Source: Thermococcus nautili (GTDB lineage Archaea > Methanobacteriota_B > Thermococci > Thermococcales > Thermococcaceae). Taken from it: DNA of 64,000 nucleotides. The notes under the pieces are model-generated. The model saw nothing but the letters and a program-made list of their open reading frames with translations. It did not search any database and was not told the DNA's origin. The DNA lies in contig NZ_CP007264.1 of NCBI RefSeq assembly GCF_000585495.1, positions 1,178,001 through 1,242,000 on the forward strand. Reading direction: 5' to 3'. Shown here piece after piece: positions 39,178 to 50,429 of this stretch; the first letter of the stretch is position 1, and the number at the start of each line of letters is the position of its first letter. The position numbers and the translations under genes were made by a program.

Positions 39178-41187
39178 ATGTTCAGGCCCGAGGAGATGGT
39201 CAAGCTCGACGTCATAACGCTCAACCGTTACAAGGACGAGCTGCTGACCTACCTTCACGAGGCCGGGCTCGTGGAGATTCGCGAGCTCGACGTTAAAATC
39301 GCCCAGAAAGATACTCCAAACGAGTACCATCGAAAGGCCGCTTCCTACAGCATAACAATCTCAAGGCTCGTTGATTTCCTGAAGGCCCACAAGAAGGCTC
39401 AGGGAGGGGGAATAAAGGAGTTCTTCTTCCCCAAGGAGAAGGCTAAGAGAACCTACCGCTACGAGGGCATTGAGAAGCTCATCAAGGACGTTGAGGAGTT
39501 CCTCGCAAAGGCTGAGCCCGAGATAAAGGCCGTCGAAGGGAAGCTCAGCTCTCTCCAGTCGGAGATAGAGAGGATTAAAGAGGCGATATCAACCCTTGAA
39601 CTGCTCTCCGTCTTCAAGCTCCCCGTTCAGTACCTCAGGCACAGCGGTCTCGTCGAGGTTTCCGTCGGTTCCGTTGAAAGGCTAAAGCTCCCGGCGCTCA
39701 TCGAGGACCTTAGGAAAATCACAGAGGGTAGGGTCGCCCTTGTGAGCAAAGAGCTCGGAGACAAGGCGCTTCTCGTCGTTGCGAACCTCTCAAAGGACCA
39801 CGACAAGGTCAACTCCGTCCTGGCCAAGCACTCCTTTGAGAGGATTGAGGTTCCCGAGGGAGAGGGAACGCCCGAGGAACTCGTCAGGGAGTACAGGAAG
39901 AAGCTCGATGCCAAGCTCAGGGAGCTCGACGAGGCTAAGAAGGAAGCCGAAAAGCTCGCCGAGAAGTACTACGACGACGTCGTCTTCTACCAGGAGCTGA
40001 TGGAAAACGAGCGCGACAAGGCCTCAGTGCTCCCGATGCTCGCGAGGACGAACATGACCTTCGCCCTAACCGGCTGGCTCCCGAGGGTTGACGTTCCAAA
40101 GGTTCTCGAGGGGATAAAGAAGGTCACCGAAGGGAAGGCCTACATAAACGTACGTGAGCCGAGGAAGGAGGAAATTGAGGAGATTCCGATTAAGCTCAAG
40201 AACCCCGGCTGGGCGAGACCCTTCGAGATGCTCACCGAGATGTACGGCGTTCCGAGGTACGACGAGATAGACCCGACGCCGATTATAGCCTTCACGTACT
40301 CGTTCTTCTTCGGCTTCATGCTCACCGACTTCATGTACGGTCTCATCGTCGGCATCGTTGCGGCACTCCTCGTCAAGGGCCACAAGAAGTTCAACGACGG
40401 AACCTACAAGTTCGCATATACACTGCTCGTCAGCTCGTTCTTCACGATGCTCATGGGAATCCTCTTCGGTAGCTACTTCGGCAACGCCGGAGACATAGTC
40501 CTCCAGTACGTCACGGGCAATCCGAACGCCCAGTTCTGGCGCATAGCGGATGCATTGAAGGACCCGATGTTCGTCCTAATGCTCGCACTCGCCATAGGTC
40601 TCGCGCACCTCTTCACCGGCTACACCATAGGCTTCATAGTTAAGTGGAAGAACGGCGACGCCAAGGGGGCAGTACTTGAGCAGCTTCCCTGGATGCTCAT
40701 AATACTCAGCATAGTCTTCTTCGCGACCAAGAACGCCTCGCTGATGCTACCGGCCAAGGCACTCTTCGGAATCGGCATAGTCCTCTTCGCGGTCGGCGAG
40801 ATAGTTGCCAACGGCGGACTCGCGGCGCTGATGATAATCTCTGACTTCTTTGGCTTCGTCGGAACTTGGCTCAGCTACGCCAGGCTTATGGCCCTCGCAC
40901 TGGCAACCAGCGGAATAGCGATGGTCATCAACGTCCTTGCCGCGATGGTCTGGGGAATCAAGATAAGCGTCGTTCCGCTCGGAATTATCATAGGTTTGAT
41001 TATCTTCGTCGGCGGTCAGCTGTTTTCGACCGCCATAAACGCCCTCGGAGCGTTCGTTCACTCGCTCCGTCTCCAGTACGTTGAGTTCTTCGGAACCTTT
41101 TACTCGGGCGATGGAAAGCCCTTCACCCCGTTCAAGTCCAAGAGGGAGGTTTCGAAACTCGAGTTGAAAGCTGATGGAGGTGCATGA
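39178..41187 (+). CDS. atpI: A-type ATP synthase subunit I (membrane a-subunit)
   Basis: A 669-residue protein. The N-terminal half (about 1-350) is cytoplasmic and binds the peripheral stalks; the C-terminal half has about eight helices. The conserved arginine in FVGTWLSYARLMALALATSG (near residue 568) is the one that faces the rotor carboxylates and is needed for ion transfer. The long hydrophilic arm with several coiled coils is normal for archaeal subunit I. Confidence 0.94.
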   Translation: MFRPEEMVKLDVITLNRYKDELLTYLHEAGLVEIRELDVKIAQKDTPNEYHRKAASYSITISRLVDFLKAHKKAQGGGIKEFFFPKEKAKRTYRYEGIEKLIKDVEEFLAKAEPEIKAVEGKLSSLQSEIERIKEAISTLELLSVFKLPVQYLRHSGLVEVSVGSVERLKLPALIEDLRKITEGRVALVSKELGDKALLVVANLSKDHDKVNSVLAKHSFERIEVPEGEGTPEELVREYRKKLDAKLRELDEAKKEAEKLAEKYYDDVVFYQELMENERDKASVLPMLARTNMTFALTGWLPRVDVPKVLEGIKKVTEGKAYINVREPRKEEIEEIPIKLKNPGWARPFEMLTEMYGVPRYDEIDPTPIIAFTYSFFFGFMLTDFMYGLIVGIVAALLVKGHKKFNDGTYKFAYTLLVSSFFTMLMGILFGSYFGNAGDIVLQYVTGNPNAQFWRIADALKDPMFVLMLALAIGLAHLFTGYTIGFIVKWKNGDAKGAVLEQLPWMLIILSIVFFATKNASLMLPAKALFGIGIVLFAVGEIVANGGLAALMIISDFFGFVGTWLSYARLMALALATSGIAMVINVLAAMVWGIKISVVPLGIIIGLIIFVGGQLFSTAINALGAFVHSLRLQYVEFFGTFYSGDGKPFTPFKSKREVSKLELKADGGA

Positions 41188-41676
<489 letters not shown>

Positions 41677-41683
41677 ACCCTCT

Positions 41684-41692
41684 CCTTTTTAC
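41684..41692 (+). terminator. Intercistronic oligo-T after atpK
   Basis: TCCTTTTTAC lies in the gap between atpK and atpE (T5 at 41686-41690). Partial termination here would give extra atpK message, useful because the rotor needs about ten K copies per complex. There is no direct evidence beyond the T-run. Confidence 0.3.
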
Positions 41693-41711
41693 AGCTTGAG
41701 GAGGATTGAAG

Positions 41712-42323
41712 ATGGAAGGGGCTGAACTGATAATTCAGGAGATAAACAGGGAGGCCGAGCAGAAGATACAGTACATACTCAGCGAAGCCAAGGAAGAGGC
41801 CGAGAAGCTCAAGGAAGAGGCCAGGAAGAGGGCGGAGGCCAAGGCCGAGTGGATACTCCGAAAGGCCAAGACGCAGGCCGAGATAGAGAAGCAGAGGATA
41901 ATCGCCAACGCCAAGCTCGAGGTCAGGAAGAAGAAGCTCGCCGTTCAGGAGGAGCTCATAAGGTCCGTCATTGAGTCCCTCAAAGAGAGGCTCTCGAACC
42001 TTCCCGAGGACGAGTACTTCCCGATGCTCGTTGAACTCACCGTCAAGGCCGTTGAGGAGCTCGGAACCGATAAGGTCGTCGTCCGCTCCAACGAGAGGAC
42101 CCTCAAGCTCATCGTTGAGAGGCTTTCCGAGTTCAGGGAGAAGCTCCGCGAGGCCCTTGGAAAGGACGTCGAGGTCACCGTCGGTGAGCCGATTCAGACC
42201 ATCGGCGGAATCCTCGTGGAGAGCTCCGACGGAACGGTTAGGGTTGACAACACCTTCGAGTCCAGGATAGAGCGCTTTGAAAGTGACCTGAGGGCTACCA
42301 TCGCCAAGGCCCTCTTCGGGTGA
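41712..42323 (+). CDS. atpE: A-type ATP synthase subunit E
   Basis: A 203-residue peripheral-stalk protein. The N-terminal half (about 1-105) is an Ala/Glu/Lys-rich coiled coil that pairs with subunit H; the C-terminal half is globular and binds the head (GGILVESSDGTVRVDNTFESRIER). GAGGATTGAAG precedes the ATG at 41712; an upstream TTG at 41706 is weaker. Confidence 0.92.
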   Translation: MEGAELIIQEINREAEQKIQYILSEAKEEAEKLKEEARKRAEAKAEWILRKAKTQAEIEKQRIIANAKLEVRKKKLAVQEELIRSVIESLKERLSNLPEDEYFPMLVELTVKAVEELGTDKVVVRSNERTLKLIVERLSEFREKLREALGKDVEVTVGEPIQTIGGILVESSDGTVRVDNTFESRIERFESDLRATIAKALFG

Positions 42324-42328
42324 TTGAG

Positions 42329-43728
<1,400 letters not shown>

Positions 43729-43734
43729 AGGGAA

Positions 43735-45492
43735 ATGGGAAGGATAATTCGTGTTACGGGACCACTCGTCGTTGCGGACGGCATGAAAGGAAGCAAGATG
43801 TACGAGGTCGTTCGCGTCGGTGAGATGGGTCTCATCGGAGAAATCATCCGTCTCGAAGGCGACAAGGCAGTCATCCAGGTCTACGAGGAAACCGCTGGTA
43901 TAAGGCCCGGTGAGCCGGTCGAGGGAACCGGTTCGTCGCTCAGCGTCGAGCTCGGTCCCGGTCTGCTCACTTCGATGTACGACGGAATTCAGAGACCGCT
44001 CGAAAAGCTGAGAGAGCTCAGCGGTGACTTCATAGCGAGGGGTCTTACCGCTCCTGCCCTTCCTAGGGACAAGAAGTGGCACTTCACGCCAACCGTCAAG
44101 GTCGGCGACAAGGTCACCGGTGGAGACATCCTCGGTGTCGTTCCGGAAACGAGCATCATCGAGCACAAGATACTCGTTCCGCCCTGGGTCGAGGGTGAGA
44201 TAGTCGAGATAGCCGAGGAAGGCGACTACACCGTCGAAGAGGTTATCGCCAAGGTCAAAAAGCCCGACGGGAGCATAGAGGAGCTTAAGATGTACCACAA
44301 GTGGCCGGTCCGTGTCAAGAGGCCCTACAAGAACAAGCTCCCGCCCGAGGTTCCGCTCATCACCGGACAGAGAACGATAGACACCTTCTTCTCGATAGCC
44401 AAGGGTGGAACTGCAGCAATTCCGGGTCCGTTCGGTTCAGGAAAGACCGTCACCCAGCACCAGCTCGCTAAGTGGAGTGACGCGCAGGTCGTCGTCTACA
44501 TCGGTTGCGGTGAGCGCGGAAACGAGATGACCGACGTCCTTGAGGAGTTCCCCAAGCTCAAGGACCCGAAGACCGGTAAACCGCTCATGGAGAGAACCGT
44601 CCTCATAGCCAACACCTCGAACATGCCGGTCGCGGCTCGTGAGGCTTCAATCTACACCGGAATCACCATAGCGGAATACTTCCGCGACCAGGGCTACGAC
44701 GTCGCTCTGATGGCCGACTCCACCTCAAGATGGGCCGAGGCCCTGCGTGAGATTTCCGGCCGTCTCGAGGAGATGCCCGGTGAGGAAGGCTACCCGGCCT
44801 ACCTCGCGAGCAAGATAGCGGAGTTCTACGAGCGTGCCGGCCGCGTTGTGACCCTTGGAAGCGAGCCCAGGGTCGGTAGCGTCTCCGTCATCGGTGCCGT
44901 TTCACCGCCGGGTGGTGACTTCAGCGAGCCCGTCGTCCAGAACACCCTGCGTGTCGTCAAGGTCTTCTGGGCCCTCGATGCCGACCTCGCTAGGAGGAGG
45001 CACTTCCCGGCAATCAACTGGCTGAGGAGCTACTCCCTCTACCTCGACTCGATACAGGACTGGTGGCACAAGAACGTTGACCCCGAGTGGAGGAAGATGC
45101 GCGACACCGCTATGGCCCTCCTCCAGAAGGAGGCTGAACTCCAGGAGATTGTCAGAATCGTCGGTCCAGATGCCCTGCCGGACAGGGAGAAGGCCATACT
45201 CATCGTCACCAGGATGCTCCGTGAGGACTACCTCCAGCAAGATGCTTTCGACGAGGTCGACACCTACTGCCCGCCGAAGAAGCAGGTCACCATGATGCGC
45301 GTTATCCTCAACTTCTACGAGAGGACAATGGAGGCCGTTGACAGGGGCGTTCCAGTTGACGAGATAGCCAAGCTCCCGGTCAGGGAGAAGATAGGTCGTA
45401 TGAAGTTCGAGCCCGATATCGAGAAGATTAGGGCGCTCATAGATGAGACGAACGAGCAGTTTGAAGAGCTCTTCAAGAAGTACGGGGCGTGA
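43735..45492 (+). CDS. atpA: A-type ATP synthase catalytic subunit A
   Basis: A 585-residue catalytic subunit. The P-loop is GPFGSGKT, the archaeal variant of the V-type loop, followed by the bulge region and the [31 protein letters not shown] segment with catalytic glutamates. It is the standard length with no intein, although several relatives carry one in this gene. It hydrolyses or makes ATP with subunit B. Its last 4 bases overlap the long frame of atpB. Confidence 0.97.
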   Translation: MGRIIRVTGPLVVADGMKGSKMYEVVRVGEMGLIGEIIRLEGDKAVIQVYEETAGIRPGEPVEGTGSSLSVELGPGLLTSMYDGIQRPLEKLRELSGDFIARGLTAPALPRDKKWHFTPTVKVGDKVTGGDILGVVPETSIIEHKILVPPWVEGEIVEIAEEGDYTVEEVIAKVKKPDGSIEELKMYHKWPVRVKRPYKNKLPPEVPLITGQRTIDTFFSIAKGGTAAIPGPFGSGKTVTQHQLAKWSDAQVVVYIGCGERGNEMTDVLEEFPKLKDPKTGKPLMERTVLIANTSNMPVAAREASIYTGITIAEYFRDQGYDVALMADSTSRWAEALREISGRLEEMPGEEGYPAYLASKIAEFYERAGRVVTLGSEPRVGSVSVIGAVSPPGGDFSEPVVQNTLRVVKVFWALDADLARRRHFPAINWLRSYSLYLDSIQDWWHKNVDPEWRKMRDTAMALLQKEAELQEIVRIVGPDALPDREKAILIVTRMLREDYLQQDAFDEVDTYCPPKKQVTMMRVILNFYERTMEAVDRGVPVDEIAKLPVREKIGRMKFEPDIEKIRALIDETNEQFEELFKKYGA

Positions 45493-45497
45493 TGCTC

Positions 45498-46889
45498 ATG
45501 CCGGGAATGGAGTACTCCACCGTTAGCAAGATTTACGGCCCGCTGATGATTGTCGAGGGCGTCAAGGGAGTTGCCTACGGTGAGGTCGTCGAGATAGAGA
45601 CCGAGAGCGGAGAGAAGAGGAAGGGACAGGTGCTCGAGGCCAGGGAGAACCTTGCGATAGTCCAGGTCTTCGAGGGAACCCGCGATTTGGACGTCAAGAC
45701 CACCAGCGTCCGCTTCACCGGCGAGACCCTCAAGGTTCCCGTTTCAATGGACATGCTGGGAAGAATCTTCAACGGTATCGGTAAGCCCATCGACGGCGGA
45801 CCGGAAATCATCCCCGAGGACAGGAGAGACGTTCACGGTGCTCCCCTCAACCCGGTCGCCCGTGCCTATCCGAGGGACTTCATCCAGACGGGTATCTCGG
45901 CCATAGACGGTATGAACACCCTCGTTCGCGGTCAGAAGCTTCCGATATTCAGCGGTTCAGGTCTGCCACACAACATGCTCGCGGCACAGATAGCGAGGCA
46001 GGCGAAGGTCCTCGGTGAGGAGGAGCAGTTTGCAGTGGTCTTCGCGGCGATGGGTATCACCTACGAGGAGGCCAACTTCTTCAAGAAGAGCTTCGAGGAG
46101 ACCGGAGCAATAGAGAGGGCCGTCCTGTTCCTCAACCTCGCCGACGACCCGGCAATCGAGCGTATCATCACCCCGCGTATGGCCCTGACCGTTGCAGAGT
46201 ATCTCGCCTTCGACTACGACATGCAGGTTCTGGTTATCCTCACGGACATGACCAACTACGCCGAGGCCCTGCGTGAGATTTCAGCTGCCAGAGAAGAGGT
46301 TCCCGGAAGGCGCGGTTATCCGGGTTACATGTACACTGACTTGGCCACAATCTACGAGCGTGCCGGCCGTGTCAGGGGCAAGAAGGGAAGCATAACCCAG
46401 ATGCCAATCCTCACGATGCCCGACGACGATATCACCCACCCGATTCCAGACCTTACCGGTTACATTACCGAGGGCCAGATAGTCCTCAGCAGGGAGCTCC
46501 ACAGGAAGGGTATCTACCCGCCGATAGACGTCCTCCCGAGCCTCAGCCGTCTGATGAAGGACGGTATTGGTAAGGGAAGAACCAGGGAGGACCACCCGCA
46601 GCTCAGCCAGCAGCTCTACGCGGCCTACGCCGAGGGACGCTCCCTTAGAGACCTCGTCGCCGTCGTCGGTGAGGAAGCTCTCAGCGAGACCGACAGGAAG
46701 TACCTCAAGTTCGCAGACAGGTTCGAGCGCGAGTTCATCGCCCAGCGCTACGACGAGGACAGGAGCATCTTCGAAACCCTCGACCTCGGCTGGGAGCTCC
46801 TGGCGGAGCTTCCGGAGAGCGAGCTCAAGCGTGTCAGGAAGGAGTACATCCTCAAGTACCACCCCAAGTACAGGAAGAGGGGCGAGTGA
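45498..46889 (+). CDS. atpB: A-type ATP synthase subunit B
   Basis: A 463-residue non-catalytic nucleotide-binding subunit, paralogous to subunit A but without a canonical P-loop ([18 protein letters not shown] at that place). It ends with the usual RKRGE-type tail. Several in-frame starts lie at the 5' end (GTG 45489, ATG 45492, ATG 45498, ATG 45510). ATG 45498 ([15 protein letters not shown]) is chosen because it clears the atpA stop codon and gives the familiar N-terminus. Confidence 0.95.
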   Translation: MPGMEYSTVSKIYGPLMIVEGVKGVAYGEVVEIETESGEKRKGQVLEARENLAIVQVFEGTRDLDVKTTSVRFTGETLKVPVSMDMLGRIFNGIGKPIDGGPEIIPEDRRDVHGAPLNPVARAYPRDFIQTGISAIDGMNTLVRGQKLPIFSGSGLPHNMLAAQIARQAKVLGEEEQFAVVFAAMGITYEEANFFKKSFEETGAIERAVLFLNLADDPAIERIITPRMALTVAEYLAFDYDMQVLVILTDMTNYAEALREISAAREEVPGRRGYPGYMYTDLATIYERAGRVRGKKGSITQMPILTMPDDDITHPIPDLTGYITEGQIVLSRELHRKGIYPPIDVLPSLSRLMKDGIGKGRTREDHPQLSQQLYAAYAEGRSLRDLVAVVGEEALSETDRKYLKFADRFEREFIAQRYDEDRSIFETLDLGWELLAELPESELKRVRKEYILKYHPKYRKRGE

Positions 46890-46917
46890 GCCCCTACCAA
46901 CTTTTTAGGTGGTCGAG

Positions 46918-47562
46918 ATGGCAGAACTGCTCAACGTGAAGCCGACGCGAATGGAGCTCCTCAACCTGAAGAGGCGCATCCAGCTGGCCAAGAAGGGCCA
47001 CAAGCTCCTCAAGGACAAGCAAGATGCTTTAGTCATGGAGTTCTTCACAATCTACGACGAGGCGCTTCAGCTGAGGCGCGAGCTCAACCTCAAGATGAAG
47101 GAGGCCTTTGAGGCCCTTCAGATGGCCGAGATTGACGTCGGAACGCTCCGCCTTAAAGAGATAAGCCTCTCCGTGAAGCCCAACAGGGAGGTTGAGATTA
47201 GGAAGAGGAACGTCATGGGCGTTCCGGTTCCCCTCATCGAGGCCGAGAGCTTCAGGAGGAACGCGGGGGAGAGGGGTTACGCCTTCGTTTCGAGCTCCGC
47301 CAAGGTTGACCTCGTGGCCGAGAAGTTCGAGGAAGTTCTTGATTTAGCGGTCCGCCTTGCAGAGGTCGAGGAGACCCTCAAGAGGCTCGCGAGGGAAATC
47401 GAGGTCACCAAGAGGCGCGTCAACGCGCTCGAGTACATCATAATCCCGCGCATGGAGGCAACGGTTAAGTTCATCAAGCAGCGCCTTGATGAGATGGAGC
47501 GCGAGAACTTCTTCAGGCTCAAGAGGGTTAAGGCGTTAATCGAGGCCAGGGGCGGTTCCTGA
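46918..47562 (+). CDS. atpD: A-type ATP synthase subunit D
   Basis: A 214-residue protein with long helices at both ends (about 8-75 and 120-205), which form the central rotor axle inside the A3B3 head, and a short beta hairpin between. The pattern [30 protein letters not shown] is typical. AGGTGGTCGAG precedes ATG 46918. It is the last gene of the operon, followed by CTCCTTTTTCTG, a probable terminator. Confidence 0.94.
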   Translation: MAELLNVKPTRMELLNLKRRIQLAKKGHKLLKDKQDALVMEFFTIYDEALQLRRELNLKMKEAFEALQMAEIDVGTLRLKEISLSVKPNREVEIRKRNVMGVPVPLIEAESFRRNAGERGYAFVSSSAKVDLVAEKFEEVLDLAVRLAEVEETLKRLAREIEVTKRRVNALEYIIIPRMEATVKFIKQRLDEMERENFFRLKRVKALIEARGGS

Positions 47563-47573
47563 GCCCTTTGCGC

Positions 47574-47585
47574 TCTCCTTTTTCT
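47574..47585 (+). terminator. Probable terminator after atpD
   Basis: A pyrimidine-rich CTCTCCTTTTTC follows the last ATP synthase gene by about 10 bases, as is usual for archaeal oligo-T termination. A new TATA box (CGCTTAAATATAC, 47621-47633) then starts the ODP-MCP operon. Confidence 0.4.
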
Positions 47586-47662
47586 GAGGGACGTTTATGT
47601 AGGTGCTTGTGTAGGCAAATCGCTTAAATATACCCTTCTCGTAATTAAGCTGGGGGTGAGCG

Positions 47663-48430
47663 ATGGGAGAGTACTTTATTGAGCCCGGACTCGACCCGAG
47701 AAAAGACCACGTTCTCTACCGCGATGACGAGCACCTCGTCGTTTACCTTGGAACACAGGAGGGCGGCGAGGACGTTGACGTCAACAGCTACCTCATAGTC
47801 AGCAGGGGGAAGGGAGTTCTCATAGACCCCGGAGGATACAAGATTTTCTCGAAGGTTCTCGCCAACATATCCAAGTACATCGACCCGAGGGACATCGAGT
47901 ACATCTACATATGCCACCAGGACCCGGACGTTGCCGGTAGCTTGCCCCTGTGGAGGGAGGTGAGCAACGCGAAAATCATAGTCCACTGGCTCTGGACGAG
48001 GTTTTTGCCGCACTTCGGCTTTGAGGATGCCAAGGCGGTGACCCACGAGCTGCCGGACGAGGGCGAGACGATGCCCTTCGGCGCGACCACGCTCGAGTTC
48101 ATACCTGCCCACTTCCTCCACAGCCCGGGACACTTCACGATATACGACCACAGGAGCAAGTTCCTCTTCACCGGTGATATCGGCATAGCGCTCCTGGACG
48201 AGCCCTACATAGTCGTTGAGAACATGGAAAGGCACATTCAGGCGATGAGGCCGGTTCACGAGAGGCTTATGGCCAGCAACAGGGCCATAAAGGCCTGGCT
48301 CGACAGGGTGAAGTTCCTTGACGTCGAGGCGATACTGCCCCAGCACGGGGCGATAATACCGAAGAGGTTCATACCGCGCTTTTACGACTTCCTCGAGAAC
48401 CTGAAGTGCGGCGTTGACCTCTACCGCTGA
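47663..48430 (+). CDS. ODP-like di-iron metallo-beta-lactamase-fold protein
   Basis: A 255-residue MBL-fold protein lacking the flavodoxin domain of flavo-diiron proteins. The metal ligands are of the di-iron type rather than zinc hydrolase type: H85, D87 and D89 in HQDPDVAG, a histidine-rich loop with H150, H153 and H157, D172 in FTGDIG, and H228 in QHG. Stand-alone proteins of this kind (ODP) bind oxygen and partner with chemoreceptors in some bacteria, for example Treponema denticola. A soluble MCP gene follows within 9 bases, so an oxygen or redox sensing role is likely. GGGGGTGAGCG precedes the ATG. Confidence 0.82.
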   Translation: MGEYFIEPGLDPRKDHVLYRDDEHLVVYLGTQEGGEDVDVNSYLIVSRGKGVLIDPGGYKIFSKVLANISKYIDPRDIEYIYICHQDPDVAGSLPLWREVSNAKIIVHWLWTRFLPHFGFEDAKAVTHELPDEGETMPFGATTLEFIPAHFLHSPGHFTIYDHRSKFLFTGDIGIALLDEPYIVVENMERHIQAMRPVHERLMASNRAIKAWLDRVKFLDVEAILPQHGAIIPKRFIPRFYDFLENLKCGVDLYR

Positions 48431-48439
48431 GGTGGTAGC

Positions 48440-49195
48440 ATGAACGTCAGGAGCATCGAGAAGGCATCGAACGCCCTGGCCCAGTCGGTTCGTATAAAAA
48501 CCTCCAGCAGGGAGTCCAGCAAAATCATAGACGAGCTGGCGGAGCAGATTAGCGGGCAGTTCCTTGAGAACAACATGGTGATTATTGAGAACATTGAGAA
48601 ACTGTCTCAGGTCATGAAAGAGCTTGAGCGCTTTCAAGAGGAGTTCCTTCCCTTCTTCCAGCGCTTTGAGGTCTTTGCCAAGGAGTTCAACACCCTCGTC
48701 GAGAACCTTGAGTACGTGTCGAGGATAAGCGACTCGATAGCGAGCGTGGCGAAGCAGACCAACCTCGTTGCCCTGAACGCCTCGATAGAGGCCGCGAGAG
48801 CCGGGGAAGCGGGAAGGGGCTTCGCGGTTGTCGCCGATGAGATTCGAAAGATGGCCGTTCAAACGATGAACCTCGCCAAGGAGATAAAGGACTTCAACAC
48901 CCGCGTCATGGGCCAGCTCGAGACGCTCCGCGACGCTTTAGCCGTAATGGACAGGATTAAGGAGGGTACCGAGATACTCGGCAGGGACATTGAAGCGATG
49001 GTTGAGATTAGCTCCGTCCTCGACGAGATTTCGCGCGAGCAGGAGGAGATAGTGAACGACATCAAGAGGCTCAAGGGAATAGCCTTAGCTTTGAGGAAGT
49101 TCGCCGACATGCAGGACAAGTACAACAAGGAGCTGGCTTCACTCCTCAGGATGATGGTCAGCGAGTATGCGAAGGAGCAGAAGGATGAGTTGTGA
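48440..49195 (+). CDS. Soluble methyl-accepting chemotaxis-type signalling protein
   Basis: A 251-residue MCP without membrane helices, HAMP or a recognised sensor domain. The hairpin tip that binds CheA/CheW is present ([36 protein letters not shown], about residues 108-143), framed by shorter coiled coils than in the membrane MCP at 14982. It must take its signal from a partner, most likely the ODP-like protein encoded 9 bases upstream. GGTGGTAGC precedes the ATG. Confidence 0.88.
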   Translation: MNVRSIEKASNALAQSVRIKTSSRESSKIIDELAEQISGQFLENNMVIIENIEKLSQVMKELERFQEEFLPFFQRFEVFAKEFNTLVENLEYVSRISDSIASVAKQTNLVALNASIEAARAGEAGRGFAVVADEIRKMAVQTMNLAKEIKDFNTRVMGQLETLRDALAVMDRIKEGTEILGRDIEAMVEISSVLDEISREQEEIVNDIKRLKGIALALRKFADMQDKYNKELASLLRMMVSEYAKEQKDEL

Positions 49196-49205
49196 GGTGT
49201 TGGGA

Positions 49206-50429
49206 ATGACGGAGAGGCTTTACTACTCCGACCCCTACCTCAGGGAGACCACCGCAAAGGTGGTTGAGGTTAAGGATTTGGGCAACGGCCTCGTTGAGGT
49301 TCTCCTTGACAGGACGATATTCTACCCTGAAGGCGGTGGCCAGCCCTCAGACAGGGGGCTTATAGAGGGCGACGGGTTCACGATAGAGGTCACCAAGGTT
49401 AAGGAGCGGGAGGAAATCTGGCACGAGGGCGTTATCGAGGGCAGGTTTCCTGAGAAGGGCGAGGAAGTTAAGCTGAAGCTTGACTGGGACTGGAGATACG
49501 AGAACATGAAGAACCACACCGGCCAGCATATCCTCTCGGCCGTTCTGAAGAAGCTCTACGACCTCGACACGACGGGCTTCCAGATTTTTGAGCACTACAA
49601 CAAGATTGAGGTCAACGGCCCGCTCGACTGGGAGATGATTACCGAGGCCGAAATCGAGGCCAACAGGGTGATAGCGGAGGGAATTCCCGTAACGGTCGAG
49701 GAGTTCAAGTACCTTCCCGACGACATCGTCAAGACCCTCAGGAAGCACGTGAGCAAGGTAACTGACAGGGTCAGGATAGTGAGCATCGGCGACGTTGACA
49801 GGACTCCCTGCGGTGGAACCCACGTTAGGAACACCTCCGAGATAGGGTTCATCAAGGTTCTCCGCTTCTACAAGAAGTCCAAGAACCTCTGGAGAATAGA
49901 GTTCGTCGCCGGAAACAGGGCTTTAAGGACGCTCAACGAGCTCCTAGAAGACTACTGGAGCGCTCTGGATGAAATGCCAAACAAGAACAGGCCGCTCGTT
50001 GAGAGGGTCAGAGAGCTGAAGGAGGAGATGGATTCCCTTGAGGAAAAGCTCGACGAGCTCAGGCACGAGCTCTGGCGCTGGAAGGGACTGGCCTTGATTG
50101 ACAAGGCTGAGGAGATAGGTGATTACAACGTGGTTGCCCTCGTCGAGAAGTGGCCCATGAAGGACGCCCAGGCATTTGCAGTCAACTTTGTCGAGAACAA
50201 TCCCGGTTCGATACTCCTCCTCGCGAGCGAGGATTACGTCCTCTTCGCCCGGAACGAGGAAGTCGATGTGTCAATGAAGGAGCTCCTCTCGAAGGTCATC
50301 GAGGAGCTCGGCGGCAAGGGCGGTGGAACCGACAACCTAGCCAGGGGAAGGGTTGAGGCGGAACCGGAAGACGTTCTCGACGTTGCAAAGGAAAAGCTGA
50401 GGGAGCTCATAGGCTCTCCCAGGGATTGA
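49206..50429 (+). CDS. alaX: Alanyl-tRNA editing protein AlaX (long form)
   Basis: A 407-residue free-standing editing protein of the AlaX-L type. It has an AlaRS-like editing domain with zinc ligands HTGQH and CGGTH (near residues 103 and 202), a coiled linker, and a C-terminal DHHA1-like domain with GGKGGGTDNLARGRV. It deacylates mischarged Ser- or Gly-tRNA-Ala. An upstream in-frame start at 49167 lies inside the MCP gene; ATG 49206 follows GAGGTGTTGGGA. It probably shares a transcript with the ODP-MCP genes. The 3' end overlaps the convergent permease gene by 23 bases. Confidence 0.92.
   Translation: MTERLYYSDPYLRETTAKVVEVKDLGNGLVEVLLDRTIFYPEGGGQPSDRGLIEGDGFTIEVTKVKEREEIWHEGVIEGRFPEKGEEVKLKLDWDWRYENMKNHTGQHILSAVLKKLYDLDTTGFQIFEHYNKIEVNGPLDWEMITEAEIEANRVIAEGIPVTVEEFKYLPDDIVKTLRKHVSKVTDRVRIVSIGDVDRTPCGGTHVRNTSEIGFIKVLRFYKKSKNLWRIEFVAGNRALRTLNELLEDYWSALDEMPNKNRPLVERVRELKEEMDSLEEKLDELRHELWRWKGLALIDKAEEIGDYNVVALVEKWPMKDAQAFAVNFVENNPGSILLLASEDYVLFARNEEVDVSMKELLSKVIEELGGKGGGTDNLARGRVEAEPEDVLDVAKEKLRELIGSPRD

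Noticed and set aside
43735-45492. Possible intein in atpA
   Set aside because: Relatives often carry one, but the P-loop region here is continuous and the 585-residue length is that of an intein-free subunit.
47663-48430. Glyoxalase II or RNase Z-type zinc hydrolase
   Set aside because: The HxHxDH motif of zinc hydrolases is replaced by HQDPDV, which fits the di-iron subgroup.
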